From Sphaerolaimus hirsutus (lineage: Eukaryota; Nematoda; Chromadorea; Monhysterida; Sphaerolaimidae), in NCBI GenBank assembly GCA_964036195.1, contig OZ038456.1:5270001-5334000 (forward strand): a stretch of 64,000 nt of DNA, in the 5' to 3' direction. The position numbers and the translations under genes are program-made. Of the stretch, positions 10,948-21,942 are shown in pieces (the stretch's first letter is position 1; the number at the start of each line of letters is the position of its first letter). The notes beneath the pieces were generated by a model. That model was not told the origin of the DNA. It ran no database searches and saw only the letters and a list, made by a program, of their open reading frames with translations.

Positions 10948-10953
10948 TACCTA
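10948..10953. other. TAccTA site: probable excision footprint of a CCGTATTT element
   Basis: Copy B has a 276 bp CCGTATTT element between two TAs at the matching place (23124-23403). Copy A reads TA-CC-TA there. A never-occupied site would have a single TA. Two element-terminal bases between duplicated TAs is what Tc1/mariner-type excision and end joining leaves behind. Confidence 0.65.
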
Positions 10954-11496
10954 GGTATAATATCCAACAAAATATTAAAAACGAAAATGTTGATCTGTCG
11001 TCAATAAATGACGTAATGGTTAATTCCGGCCCTAAATTTACATAAAAACCCAATATTGCTTAGGTTAAAGTTAAGAGGTACATTATAAATTTACATGAAC
11101 GGCCTGTATTTACATGAATTTTTATCTGGCGGAATGATGAACATTTGCCGAGCATAACACACCGCCTTACAAATATGTCAACTAAAAATGTCAACAAATT
11201 TGTCAACTCTTTTTAGAATCCTTCGAAAATGCCAGGCCAATTGAATTAAGCCCCAGCACTGCAATGGTTATTTTCAATACGCGAAACCAGTTGCCAACGT
11301 CAACTCTCTCTGTTTTTGCGCTAGTCCCATCCCCATGCCGCATTTTACCAGACATCGACATTCGATTTTAACTAGATTGCAGCATCAACAAATGTATGTT
11401 TTATCAAATCAACGCGTATACTCCCTGGCCCCTGCTTTTCCACTATCCCATATTTTTATGGCCACCGTGGATATGGCAATACACATATCTGGAATA

Positions 11497-11903
11497 CCGT
11501 ATCTCCTCGAAATACCCCCTCGAAATACCCCCCTCAAAATGGGCACTGTGAAAAAATACCCCCCTCCCCCCCCAAAAAAAAAATTGTATGTAAATAGAAC
11601 GTACATGAAAAAACGTCGGTTTGTGATCTAACAATGCATTACACACGTTAAAAAGAATGACTGTGTTACGTTAGAACATGGTTTATACCATCTACATACT
11701 TATATAAGGCTGTAGACTCTTTTTATTTAATACATGGTGGTTTTTGTTGCATTTTTTTACGTCTGCGTACGTTACAAACAAAAAATTAGGTAGTGCTGGG
11801 AGTTCAAAAACTTTCTGGCGAAATAATACCCCCCTCGAAATACCCCCCTCAAAATTCTCACTCTGAAACAATGAACCCCCGGGGGTATTTCGAGGAAATA
11901 CGG
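11497..11903. mobile_element. CCGTAT-family MITE (407 bp), shared with copy B
   Basis: CCGTATCTCCTCGAAATACC to GTATTTCGAGGAAATACGG with TA flanks. The matching copy in B (23938-24455) is about 110 bp longer because its AATACCCCCTCGAAA block is repeated more times. Confidence 0.85.
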
Positions 11904-12005
11904 TACACTATTTAATGGGTCGCATCCAAAATATGGTCAGACACAGCGGGCACAGGCTCCACCCACTTTATAACAGTATCTACTTGAATGTTTAAAACAT
12001 GAATA

Positions 12006-12255
12006 CCGTATTTCCTCGAAATACCCCCAGGGGGTTTATTTTTTCAGAGTGAAAATTTTGAGAGAAAAACGTGAAAAATGCAACAATAACCACCATTTAT
12101 AAGTTTTTACAGCCTTATAAAGGATGTAGATGGTATAAACGATGTTCTAACGTAACACAGTAAGTGTTTTGAATGTCTATTATGCATTTCCCGGACCACA
12201 AACCCATTTTGAGGGGGGGTATTTCGAGGGGGGGGGGTATTTCGAGGAAATACGG
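12006..12255. mobile_element. CCGTATTT MITE (250 bp), absent from copy B
   Basis: CCGTATTTCCTCGAAATACC to GTATTTCGAGGAAATACGG, TA on both sides. Copy B has a single TA at 24560-24561 within otherwise matching flank (AACAT...GTTTTATAATTG), i.e. an empty site. Confidence 0.88.
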
Positions 12256-12274
12256 TACGTTTTATAATTGAATA

Positions 12275-12480
12275 CCGTATTTTTTCTAATAGAGTGGCAT
12301 ACCTCATCCAATAGAAAGGCACCTCCAAATAGAACAGCAGGTTTTGTCCCTTTTGCCGTTTTAGTGCTATTCAACTGGAGTGCGTGGCACCATCTACTCA
12401 AAAATGGTGCAACTTTAATGGTGTGGTGCCAAAATTCCAAAATGAGTGCCATTTTAATGGAGTGGCACCAGTGACAATAA
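12275..12480. mobile_element. Partial TTCTAATAG-end MITE
   Basis: Left end CCGTATTTTTTCTAATAGAG after a TA, followed by AATAGAaaGGCACCTCC repeats like those in CNRIP1 intron 1. No right terminus was found; the equivalent in copy B starts near 24579. The end coordinate is approximate. Confidence 0.5.
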
Positions 12481-12554
12481 AACAGTTCATTTTTATGGAG
12501 CAGTGCAGCAGTCAATGGGACTCAGTGCAAAATTTTACATTTGCGTAATGGTAG

Positions 12555-13455
12555 TAGTGATGGAATGGCGCCATGGCGCTGGCGCCATTTGAGGGCGCCA
12601 AAGGGCGCCGCGCCATGGCGCCATTGGCGCTTGGCGCCCTTTTTCTGTGGCGCCCTTGGCGCCTGGCGCCCACATTCTGAAAGGCGCCATGGCGCCCTTG
12701 GCGCTTGGCGCCCTTTTTCCGTGGCGCCCTTGGCGCCTGGCGCCCTGCTTTTACAGGGCGCCAAAAAGGCGCCAGCAGGGTTTCAATTCGTGGATGATCT
12801 GAATTCGCCAGAAAAATGGACGAAGTGGTGTGAGCGGGTATAAATCTTTTGTGCAACGGTTCATCAGATGTGTCTGACAGATCAGAAGACGAGAATGATG
12901 GAACGTTGAACTTGCAAAATCATAAATCAACGGATTCAAATCGTTGCAATTCCGTTTTTTTGTACATTTCGAGGAAACATTGAATGGAAAAGTCAATTTG
13001 AACTGAATGGATTGTTGTCAAATGACAATATCCATTGTGTTTGAATTGTCATGTGAATTTTACTCGAATTTTTTTGTTGCTAGTGTTGTCTTTGTTCATT
13101 ACACCCTGGAGAACGCAAATTAAGTAGTGAATGCATGTACTAGGGTGCTGTAGAAACACTTTTAGCACACGCAGGGTGTTGTATGCACTTATTCATCCTG
13201 GCGCCCTTGGCGCCTGGCGCCCTTGGCGCCTGGTGCCCTATTTTTCAAATGGCGCCATGGCGCCCTTGGCGCTTGGCGCCCTTTTTCCGTGGCGCCCTTG
13301 GCGCCTGGCGCCCGCTTTCCGAATGGCGCCATGGCGCCCTTGGCGCCCGGCGCCCTTTTTCTGTGGCGCCCTTGGCGCTTGGCGCCCACTTTCTGAATGG
13401 CGCCATGGCGCCATTGGCGCCTGGCGCCCTTTTTTCTGGCGCTTTTCCATCACTA
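12555..13455. mobile_element. Composite hAT-like TAGTGATG element (901 bp), absent from copy B
   Basis: Perfect 8 bp target duplication aatggtag at 12547-12554 and 13456-13463. Ends are TAGTGATGGAATGGCGCC and GGCGCTTTTCCATCACTA. Two GCGCC arms (12555-12775 and 13197-13455) flank a non-repetitive core of about 420 bp with no recognisable transposase. Open frames rich in Ala, Pro, Trp and Arg on both strands of the arms come from the repeat. Confidence 0.9.
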
Positions 13456-13788
13456 AATGGTAGGCCCTTAGGATAGTTTTTATCGGGCCATGTGTGGCCC
13501 CCATATCCTGTAATAAAACAAAGTATTCCAAGTACAAAAAGAATAGGTAGGTATTTAAACTTTTACTGTGCCACGATAAAGTAGGGTGAAATTCTTTCTG
13601 TGTGCCTCAGTTTGACAAAATGTGGATACCTAGCTTAAGTTACTGTTATTTCTATACTGTGATATGTTTATTTTAGAGCTCAAACTTGATGCGGCACAGA
13701 AAATGATATACCTACTTATTCTCAGAGCTCAATCTCAATGTGGCACAGTAAATGAGATATTCTATTTTTACATTCAAAGGTGTACAGT

Positions 13789-13808
13789 ACACACACACAC
13801 ACACACAC
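13789..13808. repeat. AC microsatellite
   Basis: About ten AC units here but only about five at the matching site in copy B (near 25217), a further length difference between the duplicates. Confidence 0.9.
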
Positions 13809-14047
13809 GTCAGTAATTGTTGGGTGGAGCGTCTAGATTTATTGACATTGCTATTTTTTACAGGTGAACACAGTGTGCAGTGCAGATACCACCCCATATA
13901 AATAGAAGCTAGGCTTCTTACCGTTTATCACGCTATTCTCTATTTATTAGGTAGGTGATATTGCGAAATTGTGGTCACATCCGCAAATCGTTTTCACAAC
14001 TCGACACAACAGCAACATGCATTGCAGCCAGTAAATATACTACTGAT

Positions 14048-14562
14048 CAGAGTTGTTAAAACGTATTTATGTTTATTCGATAAATACGTATTCTCGCGTA
14101 CTGCGTAAATAAGTTTACGTTTCCTTCCGGAAAAAATACCGGCACTCACATACTCGCGTTCTTTTTGAAAGTACGCGAGTACAGAAAACGTATTTTAAGG
14201 GACAGAAAATGTCATTTTGCCAGACAGAAAGTGACAAACATAGGACATTTTCCCAAGAAATACTATCAGGAGATAAAAAACATCTTTGATGTATTTCAGA
14301 GTAACAATTACAAAACACACACAATTTTTTTTACATTAGTTTTGTGAGAAAAAACACACACTTACAATACCTGATTTTACGGTTTCCTGAAAAAATACTC
14401 ATGTTTACATTTTCTCTGGAAAAACATATTTTACGCGACTCTAAGGCAGTGTAAAAGTAAGAATAAAATACTTTACGTTTTCTGTACTCATGTGTGAGTA
14501 AAATAAAAATACTAAACATTTACATTTACTTTAAAAAACGTTCAGTACTTTTAACAACTATG
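14048..14562. mobile_element. CAGAGTTG-family hAT-like element (515 bp), copy A
   Basis: CAGAGTTGTTAAAACG to TTTTAACAACTATG; flanks ctactgat and ctactagt match at 6 of 8 positions. Interior is made of AATACGT / TTTACG / ACTCGCG motifs. Copy B equivalent is 25459-25971, so insertion preceded the duplication. Confidence 0.78.
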
Positions 14563-14814
14563 CTACTAGTCTGCCAGATTTGTCATTGTCACGTGAAGTT
14601 CAAACAGCGACTGACTAGGTGACACCACTTTGTAGCAATTGACATAGTTTCCACGGAGTGTGTTATCGACATTCCCTTCCCAAGAGACGACCGTAACCGG
14701 TCACTGTGCATGGAAGTGCATTCGATTTGCAACAGGCGACATGTTTCAATAGTGAATGAATACAGTATTGTCTCGAAATAAGCCCTAAGAATAATTCTTT
14801 ATTCTACTGCCAGC

Positions 14815-14885
14815 AAATTTGGAGGGGGCTTATTCGAGGGGGTGGGCTTATTCGAGGGGGTGGGCTCGTTTGAGAGGGGATTTTA
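14815..14885. repeat. GAGGGGGYGGGCTTATTC tandem repeat
   Basis: Several adjacent copies of GGGGGCTTATTCGAGG-type units follow ATACAGTATTGTCTCGAAAT at 14760. This looks like the left end and subterminal repeats of a CCGTATTT-like element; its partner end may be the GACGGAATACAGTA near 16520. Also present in copy B (26222-26292). Confidence 0.5.
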
Positions 14886-14953
14886 TTATATTGCCAGCAC
14901 TTTTTGCGAAGGAAAGTAAGGCTGTTACCAACAATGTATTTTCATTGCATATA

Positions 14954-16404
14954 AACACCTTCCCGGACAAGTTCACCACCCATTTTTTTATTTCAGTTCG
15001 AATGCAATATCTCCGTCCATGGGGGTGTTATAAAGCTGAAACTTTGTATATATAAAGTTGTAAGACCCCTCTACTCCCCAACAATGGGGGATGTGCGGCG
15101 ACTCACTACAGGGTGGGTCGCCCTTTATGCAACAATTTTTTTGCCGTTTTTGGTGTCCCAAACAAGTTCACCACCCACTTGATTGGCTACACTACGAGAG
15201 CCATATCTCCAGCTGTGATGGTGGTATAAAGCTGAAATTTGGGGGATGTCTTGCCAATAACCCCCCTCACAATACACCAGTGGGGCGGCTGCCAACGACC
15301 CACTAAAGCATGGGTAACTGCATATAAAGTTGACCATTTTATAAAAACAGCCCAAGTGTCCCAAAACAAGTTTATCACCCAACTGCATTGAAAATATGTT
15401 GCAACAACATACCTAATATAAAACTGAATCGGGTTGGAACACGTTTTTAGCCAAAAAAATTTTTTTTGGTAGGGCACCCACCCTGTCCCATAAACGGTAG
15501 TATGAAAATTTCACTTTAAACCATTTTTTTGTTTCACACTTACAAAGTTGGTTTACAAAGTTCACTAGAGAATGGTCTAAGGTTCAAAGTTATGTAAACA
15601 ACATAACCTCTAAAATGCCTCCATAAGGAAATTTACTTGGGGTGAATTCTATGATGTCAAAATGATGTCATTTCAGGAACAAAATTTGACAAAATTTTCA
15701 TTTTTTCATTCACCCCAAATAAATTTCCTTATGGAAGCATTTTAGAGGTTATGTTGTTTACATAACTTTGAACCTTAGACCCTCCCCTAGTGAACTTTGT
15801 AAACCAACTTTTTAAGTGTGATACAAAAAATTGGTTTAAAGTGAAATTTTCAGTCTGCTGTTTATGGGACAGGGTGGGTGCCCTACTGAAAAAAATTTTA
15901 TGAGCAGAACTAGGTTTCAAATCTGATTCAATTTTATATCAATTATGTTCTCACAACATTTTTTTGTAATGCAGTTTGGTGGCGAACTTGTTTCTGACAC
16001 TTGGGCTGTTCTTAAAAAAATTATGAACTTTATATGCAGTGACCCATGCTTTAGTGGGTCGTCGGCAGCTGCCCCACTGGTGTATTGTGAGGGGGGTTGT
16101 TGACAAGACATCCCCAAAATTTCAGCTTTCTACCGCCCTCACAGCTGGAGATATAGCCTTCAAAGTGTAGCTAATCAAGTGGGTGGTGAACTTGCTTGGG
16201 ACACCAAAAACGCCACAAAAATTGTTGCATATAGGGCGACCCACCCTGTAGTTAGTCGTTGAACTTCCCCCCATTGTTGGGGAGTAAGGAGGTCTTACAA
16301 CTTTATATATACAAAGTTTCAGCCTTATAACACCCCCATGGACGGAGATAATGCGTTCGAAGTGAAATAAAAAAATGGGTGGTGAACTTGTCCGGGAAGG
16401 TGTT
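14954..16404. mobile_element. 1451 bp TA-flanked long palindrome (AACACCTTCCCGG ends), absent from copy B
   Basis: Ends AACACCTTCCCGGACAAGTT and AACTTGTCCGGGAAGGTGTT. The two arms of about 700 bp are imperfect inverted copies with a centre near 15670. Blocks such as CACCACCCACTTGATTGGCT recur inverted. TA flanks (14952-14953, 16405-16406); copy B has the single TA empty site at 26361-26362. No coding frame survives on both sides, so it is a fold-back non-autonomous element. Confidence 0.93.
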
Positions 16405-16835
16405 TACATGATGTACTTGTACATTATCCCGGAGGCGTCTATTTTTTCATCAGCTCGCTCAGACCTGGGGGTATTTCGAGGGGGGTCGTCAATTCAAGGG
16501 GGGGGGTTAATTCGACGGAATACAGTAGCTATATGATATGCATGCAGTGGGCGTAATTACTTTGAGTGGAGCGTGAGCATTAAATTTCGTTTCTGACTTT
16601 TTCAAGCTGCACTGCAGCTACCCACAAACAATTCAGCCATTTTTAAATTCGAAATGAATTTTTTTGGAATGATTAAACTGATGATGGGTTATCATTGTGC
16701 ACGGAACTATGCGCTATTTAATGTGATGAATGCAACATTGAACTCTGTGATGAATGCAACATTTATATTGATATGTTGTCCTCTGTTACACGGAGTGCCA
16801 TTTTGTAGAAGCATTATTTTTGATTAATAGGAAAC

Positions 16836-17223
16836 TTTTGCTCATAGGTAAATGTGGGTAAATTAGTTTTGTTCCCGGAAAATGTAAGTGGGTACTTTTG
16901 AGAAATTTTGGCTTAAATTTCACTCAAAATCACAAATTCCCAAACTTTTTCACCCTCAAAATCACTACTTAATGTGTTTTTCCAATTTTAATGTATTTTG
17001 GATATTTTTACCCATTTTTAGCTTTTTCTACCTTGTTCCCTTTATGCCGGGAAGATGTTAGTAAGCCCTTCTGAAATAGGTTTTCTGTACTCGCGTACTT
17101 TCAAATAGTACGCGAGTAAGTGAGTATCAGTATTTTTTAGGGGGGATCATAAACATACCTATTTACACAGTACTCGAGTATATGTATTTTTTGAGTAAAC
17201 GTAAATACATTTTAACAACTATG
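16836..17223. mobile_element. CAGAGTTG-family element, left-truncated (copy A)
   Basis: CCCGGAAAATGTAAGTGGGT... to TTTTAACAACTATG, close in sequence to positions 1-349. Copy B equivalent ends at 27177. The left terminus is not recognisable, so the start coordinate is approximate. Confidence 0.6.
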
Positions 17224-17453
17224 GTACCTGCCTATTTTTCGTGTCCAAAATCAGGATGCAGTATTTCACATTACTTAGGTTGCGCTCGCGGTTCAGTTCA
17301 GCTATACTTTACCTAGGTTCCATTCAAAACGTACACATTGTCTGTGGGCAGGGGGTTCAGTAGGGGGTAGGGGGTTGGGTTGGGTTGGGGTAACCCCCTT
17401 CGATCAGTCCAGCGATTTACGTATCCCAGACGATCTAGCCATGTAATTAATTA

Positions 17454-17560
17454 CCGTATTTCCTCGAATTGGGTTTATTAGGGGGTTCATTATTTCAGAG
17501 TGCGAATATTGTGAGGGGGGGTTAATCGAGGGAGGGGGTATTTCGAGAGCGGGGTCTATT
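17454..17560. mobile_element. One-ended CCGTATTT-family remnant
   Basis: TACCGTATTTCCTCGAATTG followed by GGGGGTTTATTA and GGGGGTATTTCGAGAG blocks, with no closing terminus. Shared with copy B at about 27408-27530, where a poly-G run is longer. Confidence 0.6.
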
Positions 17561-17942
17561 ATTTCACCAGATTTTTTTTCGAACTCCCTGTACATATTGG
17601 CCCCTTCAACCCCTCAAACAACCTCTCCCCCAAAACTTTTTTCAGCTATCTGTCCCCTGGGAGAGCGAATGGCTATTTATCAAACCTCCCGCAACAGTTA
17701 AAATCTTCAAGACTCTCGCATGCGTGTAAATAGTACGCTTTCTCTTGATAATAGGCATTGGACATTGATATATACACAGCGATAAATACAGTAGTACACA
17801 GGTAGATGTAAACCGAGTTGATAAATGGATTGGTTTAAAAACTGAACTGACAAGTGACGGTTTACTTGCATGGCTAGACCAAGGAAGAGTGTAGTCCCCG
17901 AAATTTGATTATAATGTGAGTAGGTACGTTTAAGTGTACATA

Positions 17943-18281
17943 CCGTATTTCCTCGAAATACCCCCCGGGGGGGTGATCGTTTCATAGTGGTCCCGAGAGG
18001 GGGGGGGGGGTTAAACGAGGGGGGGGGTATTTCGAGGGGGGGGGGGTTATTATTTCACAAGACAATTTTTGAAAACCAAGTACGAAATTGTCGTCTGAAA
18101 CGTACGTGTAGACTAATATTAGTATGTAGACGGTATGTACACTGTTCTAACGTGACACCGACATTGTTTTAACGTGTGTTCTGCAGTACACAGAACACAA
18201 ACTACAGTTATTGTCATGTACGTTCCCTTTACACTCAATTTGGGGGGGTATTTCGAGGGGGTGTATTTCGAGGAAGTACGG
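17943..18281. mobile_element. CCGTATTT MITE (339 bp), absent from copy B
   Basis: CCGTATTTCCTCGAAATACC to TTTCGAGGAAGTACGG between TAs at 17941-17942 and 18282-18283. Copy B reads AAGTGTACATAGATAGAAG at the same place with one TA (27910-27911). This is the cleanest filled/empty pair for the family. Confidence 0.95.
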
Positions 18282-18609
18282 TAGGTAGAAGTATTCTGCC
18301 ACCAGGGACTCAAAGCTCAGAGTGAGTAATATAGCAATTTTTTATAAAGATTCAGTTTTTTAAAAATAAATAATCACTGTTGTTGGCAGCGTGCCATAAA
18401 AATGACGGCAAGTCCCAAGGTGTTCCTGACTGAAATAATGGCACGCCCCGTCGAATAACTCCCCCCTGTTAGGCAAGTGGGGAAACAAATAACTCTTCCC
18501 CTCGAATAACCCCCACGAAAAACTCCCCAGTCTGAAAAGTTTGATGAAAAACTCAGTCCCCCCGAACTTATTCAAGGATACACGATAAAAACAAAAGTCT
18601 TTCCACATA

Positions 18610-18935
18610 CTGTATCTGCTTGAATAATCCCCCTGCTCGATTATTATTTCGTCAGACTTTTGTGAGGTGGGAACTAATCGATGGGGGAGTTATTCGAGAG
18701 GGGAATTGTTTTTTCTTCAACATTTTCAACCATGTTTGTATCAACTCATTTGATGAAATATACTTTATTCACACAAAAACGTGTCATTTTTGTTAAAATT
18801 CCGCACAATAAATTGAGTAAATCTCTTTAGGGGGGATTATTCAGGGGGGATTATTATTTCCTCACTCGTCTTATATGGGGGAATTATTCGATAGGGAGAA
18901 TTATCCAAGGGGAGGAACTTTTCAAGCAAATGCGG
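18610..18935. mobile_element. CTGTATCTGCTTGAATAAT-end MITE, absent from copy B
   Basis: CTGTATCTGCTTGAATAATC to TTTCAAGCAAATGCGG, a variant subtype with TTGAATAATCCCCC subterminal repeats. Copy B lacks it near 28195, although the junction there is not a clean TA. Confidence 0.7.
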
Positions 18936-19590
18936 TTTATAGGGTCATGTTTGTTTCAAAGTAAGGTGTACTAAATACTCTACTATTATTACACTTTTGC
19001 AGGGTAGCCAGCCTAATATTTACAAGACTCCTTTTTTCACTAGAAAAAGATCCAGGACATAATAAACAAAAATCAAAGTAAATGCAAAAAAAATGGACGA
19101 AAAGTGCCATCAAATCAAATTTCAACCTATTCAAGAAAGTATCAGTGATATGGACGGGTCACAGTCCTGCACTAATGCTGCTAGTAGCTGTTCATCACTA
19201 CAGCAACATTTGATGTCAACTTCCTTTGTTATGCCAGGTGCTTTGTGATGGGGGGTTTTCAGTGTTTACTTTTCTAATGGGTGTAATTTGAATCAACCCA
19301 GTGTGGTCATTTTTTGTGGGTAAATAAATAGGCCCTAAATGGGATCCAGGGTCCTTAAAATGGTTGGCATTTTTCAGTTCCAATATTGTGATCTTATTCG
19401 CAAGAAATCAAATAGAAGATACAATTTATCTAGCTTGGAAAACTTTTTCTATTAAGCTATTTCATTTAAAAAAATCAATTGAAAAAATCATGTAACTGTC
19501 CTCCCCACCAGAACCATATAAAAATCTCAAAAGCTAATCCAGAATTATGATAAATGAAATCAATGCCAGTCACATACAATTTTGATCCTT

Positions 19591-20040
19591 CGTGGCCTGG
19601 GAGCACTCACATACCTGTAAAAGACCCTGTAAAGTGTAAAATACCCTGTAAAATGTCATGTGTTATGTAAAAGACACTGTAAAATGTCATGTCTCATGTA
19701 AAAGACACTGTAAAAAGTCATGTGTCATGGAAAAGACCCTGTAAAGTGCCAAATGTCATTTAAAAGACCCTGTAAAGTGTCATGTTAATTCAAATCTTAT
19801 TTTATTGTATCCAAATCTCATGTTTTTTTATATCCAAAGCTGATGTCAAAAAATAAGATTTGGATACAAAAACATAAGATTTCAATACGATAAAATAAGA
19901 TTTGGATACACATGACTCTTTAAAGTGTCTTTTACATGACATTTGACACTTTACAGGCTCTTTTACATGGCACATGGCATTTTACACCATCTTTTACACT
20001 TTACAGGGTCTTTAAAAGGTCTGGGTGTGCCCCCAGGCCC
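19591..20040. repeat. CCCTGTAAAA-family inverted repeat (copy A)
   Basis: GGCCTGGGAGCACTCACATA and the inverted GTGCCCCCAGGCC bound many copies of TGTAAAAGACCCTGTAAAGT on the left and their complements on the right, centred on an ATAAGATTTGGATAC palindrome. Copy B: 28868-29279. The superfamily is unresolved because no target duplication was found. Confidence 0.65.
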
Positions 20041-20278
20041 AAGGGTCCGCATTCCCACATCAGCACTGATGGAAAACGCGCCAAGACTTTGACGCCAAGC
20101 GCCAAAAACACCGAGGCGCTTTTCCGAACCCATGTGCCGAGCACCAATGGCGTCAGCGCCAGGCGTTTTGTTCCATGGCGCTTCTCCGCCACTACTCATC
20201 AACAATTCTCAATCACAGCGGCCGTGGTTGGCATTACTAACGCCAAGCCTCACCAGCACTCAAGTCCGCCCCCGTTCA
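20041..20278. other. GC-rich cargo segment with a degenerate TAGTGATG/GCGCC piece
   Basis: The segment sits between two CCCTGTAAAA inverted repeats and is clearly more GC-rich than its surroundings. ACTGATGGAAAACGCGCC to GGCGCTTCTCCGCCACTA resembles a decayed TAGTGATG element. Open frames on both strands differ little between copies A and B but have no recognisable domain. Confidence 0.4.
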
Positions 20279-20490
20279 TCAGGTGCCAGTCCCAAACCCT
20301 GTAAAATGCTCTGTAAAATGTCAAATGTCACGCAAAGTGTCAAAAGTCATGTAAAATGCCTTGCAAAATGGCAACCCACTTTGCAGGGCATTTTCCATGA
20401 CTTTTCACACTTTACAAGACACCTTACACTCCCCAGGGCACTTTACAAGGTCCTGGACTGCCCTCAGAGCGGGCACCTTCCACGGTCGGA
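20279..20490. repeat. CCCTGTAAAA-family inverted repeat, second unit (copy A)
   Basis: GGTGCCAGTCCCAAACCCTG with TGTAAAATGTCAAATGTCA blocks folds against ACTTTACAAGGTCCTGGACT. Copy B: about 29522-29722. Confidence 0.6.
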
Positions 20491-20529
20491 CGACCGCGGC
20501 CGGGCCCGCCGTGCATCAGTCGAAGTAGA

Positions 20530-20625
20530 CACCGTTGAAAACAAGCAACCGATGGTCAACTTGAACAGGAGGGTGTCCGCCTGGCCGGAGCTGATCGCCT
20601 CGTACAAGCCCAGGAATAGCGTGGG
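20530..20625 (-). pseudogene. Possible captured exon fragment, minus strand
   Basis: On the minus strand a pyrimidine-containing tract ends in CAG at 20628-20626, followed by an open frame including GLYEAISSGQADTLLFKL whose third codon positions are mostly G or C. In copy B one of the changes is synonymous (AAG to AAA). It sits next to a CCCTGTAAAA inverted repeat, as expected if an element picked up host coding DNA. I do not recognise the protein. It may instead be ordinary GC-rich repeat sequence. Confidence 0.3.
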
Positions 20626-20921
20626 CTGTTTGAAAACTGGTGGGTTTGGGTTTTTGGGAGGTTTTGGGTTGTTTTGGATGGAGAGAGTGGGTAGAAATGT
20701 ATTTGTGAGTATGAATGTAATCGACCTGGTACAAGTAAATACATTACTCTTGACTCTTAACGTCACTCTTGACTTTTATATTGATTTTCCACTTGTCATT
20801 TTGGTCTACTTTTGAGTTTTCTCTTGATTCCACTTTACTTTTAACTTGGCAGTTGTGATTTTACGTTACTCTTAACTTTTTGACTCTTTACTTGTCAACT
20901 TGTGGTACACTTGGTTTGGGT

Positions 20922-21036
20922 CAGTGACGAAAAATGTGGCGGTGACGCAGTGATTGTCACCGCCAGGTTTTTGGATGTCACCGCGAGAAAATCAAGTGTC
21001 ATCGCGGTGACAATCACCGCCACATTTATTGATCAG
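20922..21036. mobile_element. Small palindromic MITE, CAGTGACGAAAAATGTGGCGG end
   Basis: CAGTGACGAAAAATGTGGCG is complemented by CACCGCCACATTTATTGATC, with inner GTGACAATCACCGC blocks inverted. It lies exactly where homology between copies A and B stops. Confidence 0.55.
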
Positions 21037-21942
21037 CACGGTTTTTTGGGCATGTTCCCTTGTAAAAAAGTGTAAATTGAGCGAAATGTAGCTGGGGCGT
21101 TCAAATTAGCATTTGACACGCATAAAAATGTTCTCGCGCCCGCGGCTAGCCTGCCCTTGGCGCGCACCAGCAAGAAACGAATTCAAATCGTTTTGGCGTA
21201 CACAAAGCATTTTTAGATATTTTTTTGGATTTCCCTGTATTTTTGAAAATGACATTTTTGCAGTGTGCAGCGTTTTGTGATACTGATCAGCAATGCTTCT
21301 TTCCTTCATAGTTCATAAAACGTAGGTATTTACTTTTACAATAAATACGTGTACTCAAGTATTATACAGGGTAAATACATTTATTTATGTTTCCTCCAAA
21401 AAAGTTCCTGTACTCACATCGCATTTACGTAGGTATACTTTTTGAAAGTATAGAAAACAGAAACAGTAAGAGTACAGAAAACGTGATTTTGATAGGCTTT
21501 TCATAGGTTTTTTAAGGTATGGAAGATAGAGAATGGTAAAAAGGCTAAAAATAAAAAATTGCCAAAAATGCTAGTGTTCTGAACTTATTAAGTGTTGAAT
21601 TTTGCAATTTTAGCATTTTGGTGTGTTTGTCTGACCAAAGTTATTAAAAGCACTGAACTTTTTTCAAAGTTATGTGACAAAAAGTAATCCTTTTCTCACT
21701 TTTAAAGATTTAACCCTCCCCTAGAGCTAGAGGGCACCGTAAACCATGTTTTCAAGTGTCTAATAAAAAGTGATGTAAAGTCATCTTTCATTTATTTATC
21801 TGTCACCATTTGAGGGTGGAGTTTAGTTGGTTGAAATGGGGTCAAGTGGGGATCATTTCATGTTATGTATTGATGAACAGAAATATTTGCTGAATGGTAT
21901 TGTAGAGTTAACTTAGTCATTAACATTAGTCTGAATTAACCA
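21037..21942. other. Spacer between duplication copies A and B
   Basis: Contains a decayed CAGAGTTG-type array (about 21309-21660: ATAAATACGT, GTACTCACATCGC, TTATTAAAAGCACTGAAC). Otherwise nothing was recognised. Confidence 0.4.

Larger units (their letters stand above)
9973..20920. repeat. Large direct duplication, copy A (about 11 kb)
   Basis: Aligns by eye with 22148-30980 in the same orientation over its whole length, with scattered substitutions. Length differs because each copy holds elements the other lacks: A alone has insertions at 12006-12255, 12555-13455, 14954-16404, 17943-18281 and about 18610-18935. It contains no recognisable host gene. Confidence 0.92.

Noticed and set aside
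20132-20815. 227-codon plus-strand frame in copy A, partly kept in copy B (29373-30005)
   Set aside because: It crosses several unrelated repeats (decayed GCGCC element, CCCTGTAAAA hairpin); frame in B is kept only through compensating indels. Only a short minus-strand segment was kept as a possible exon fragment.
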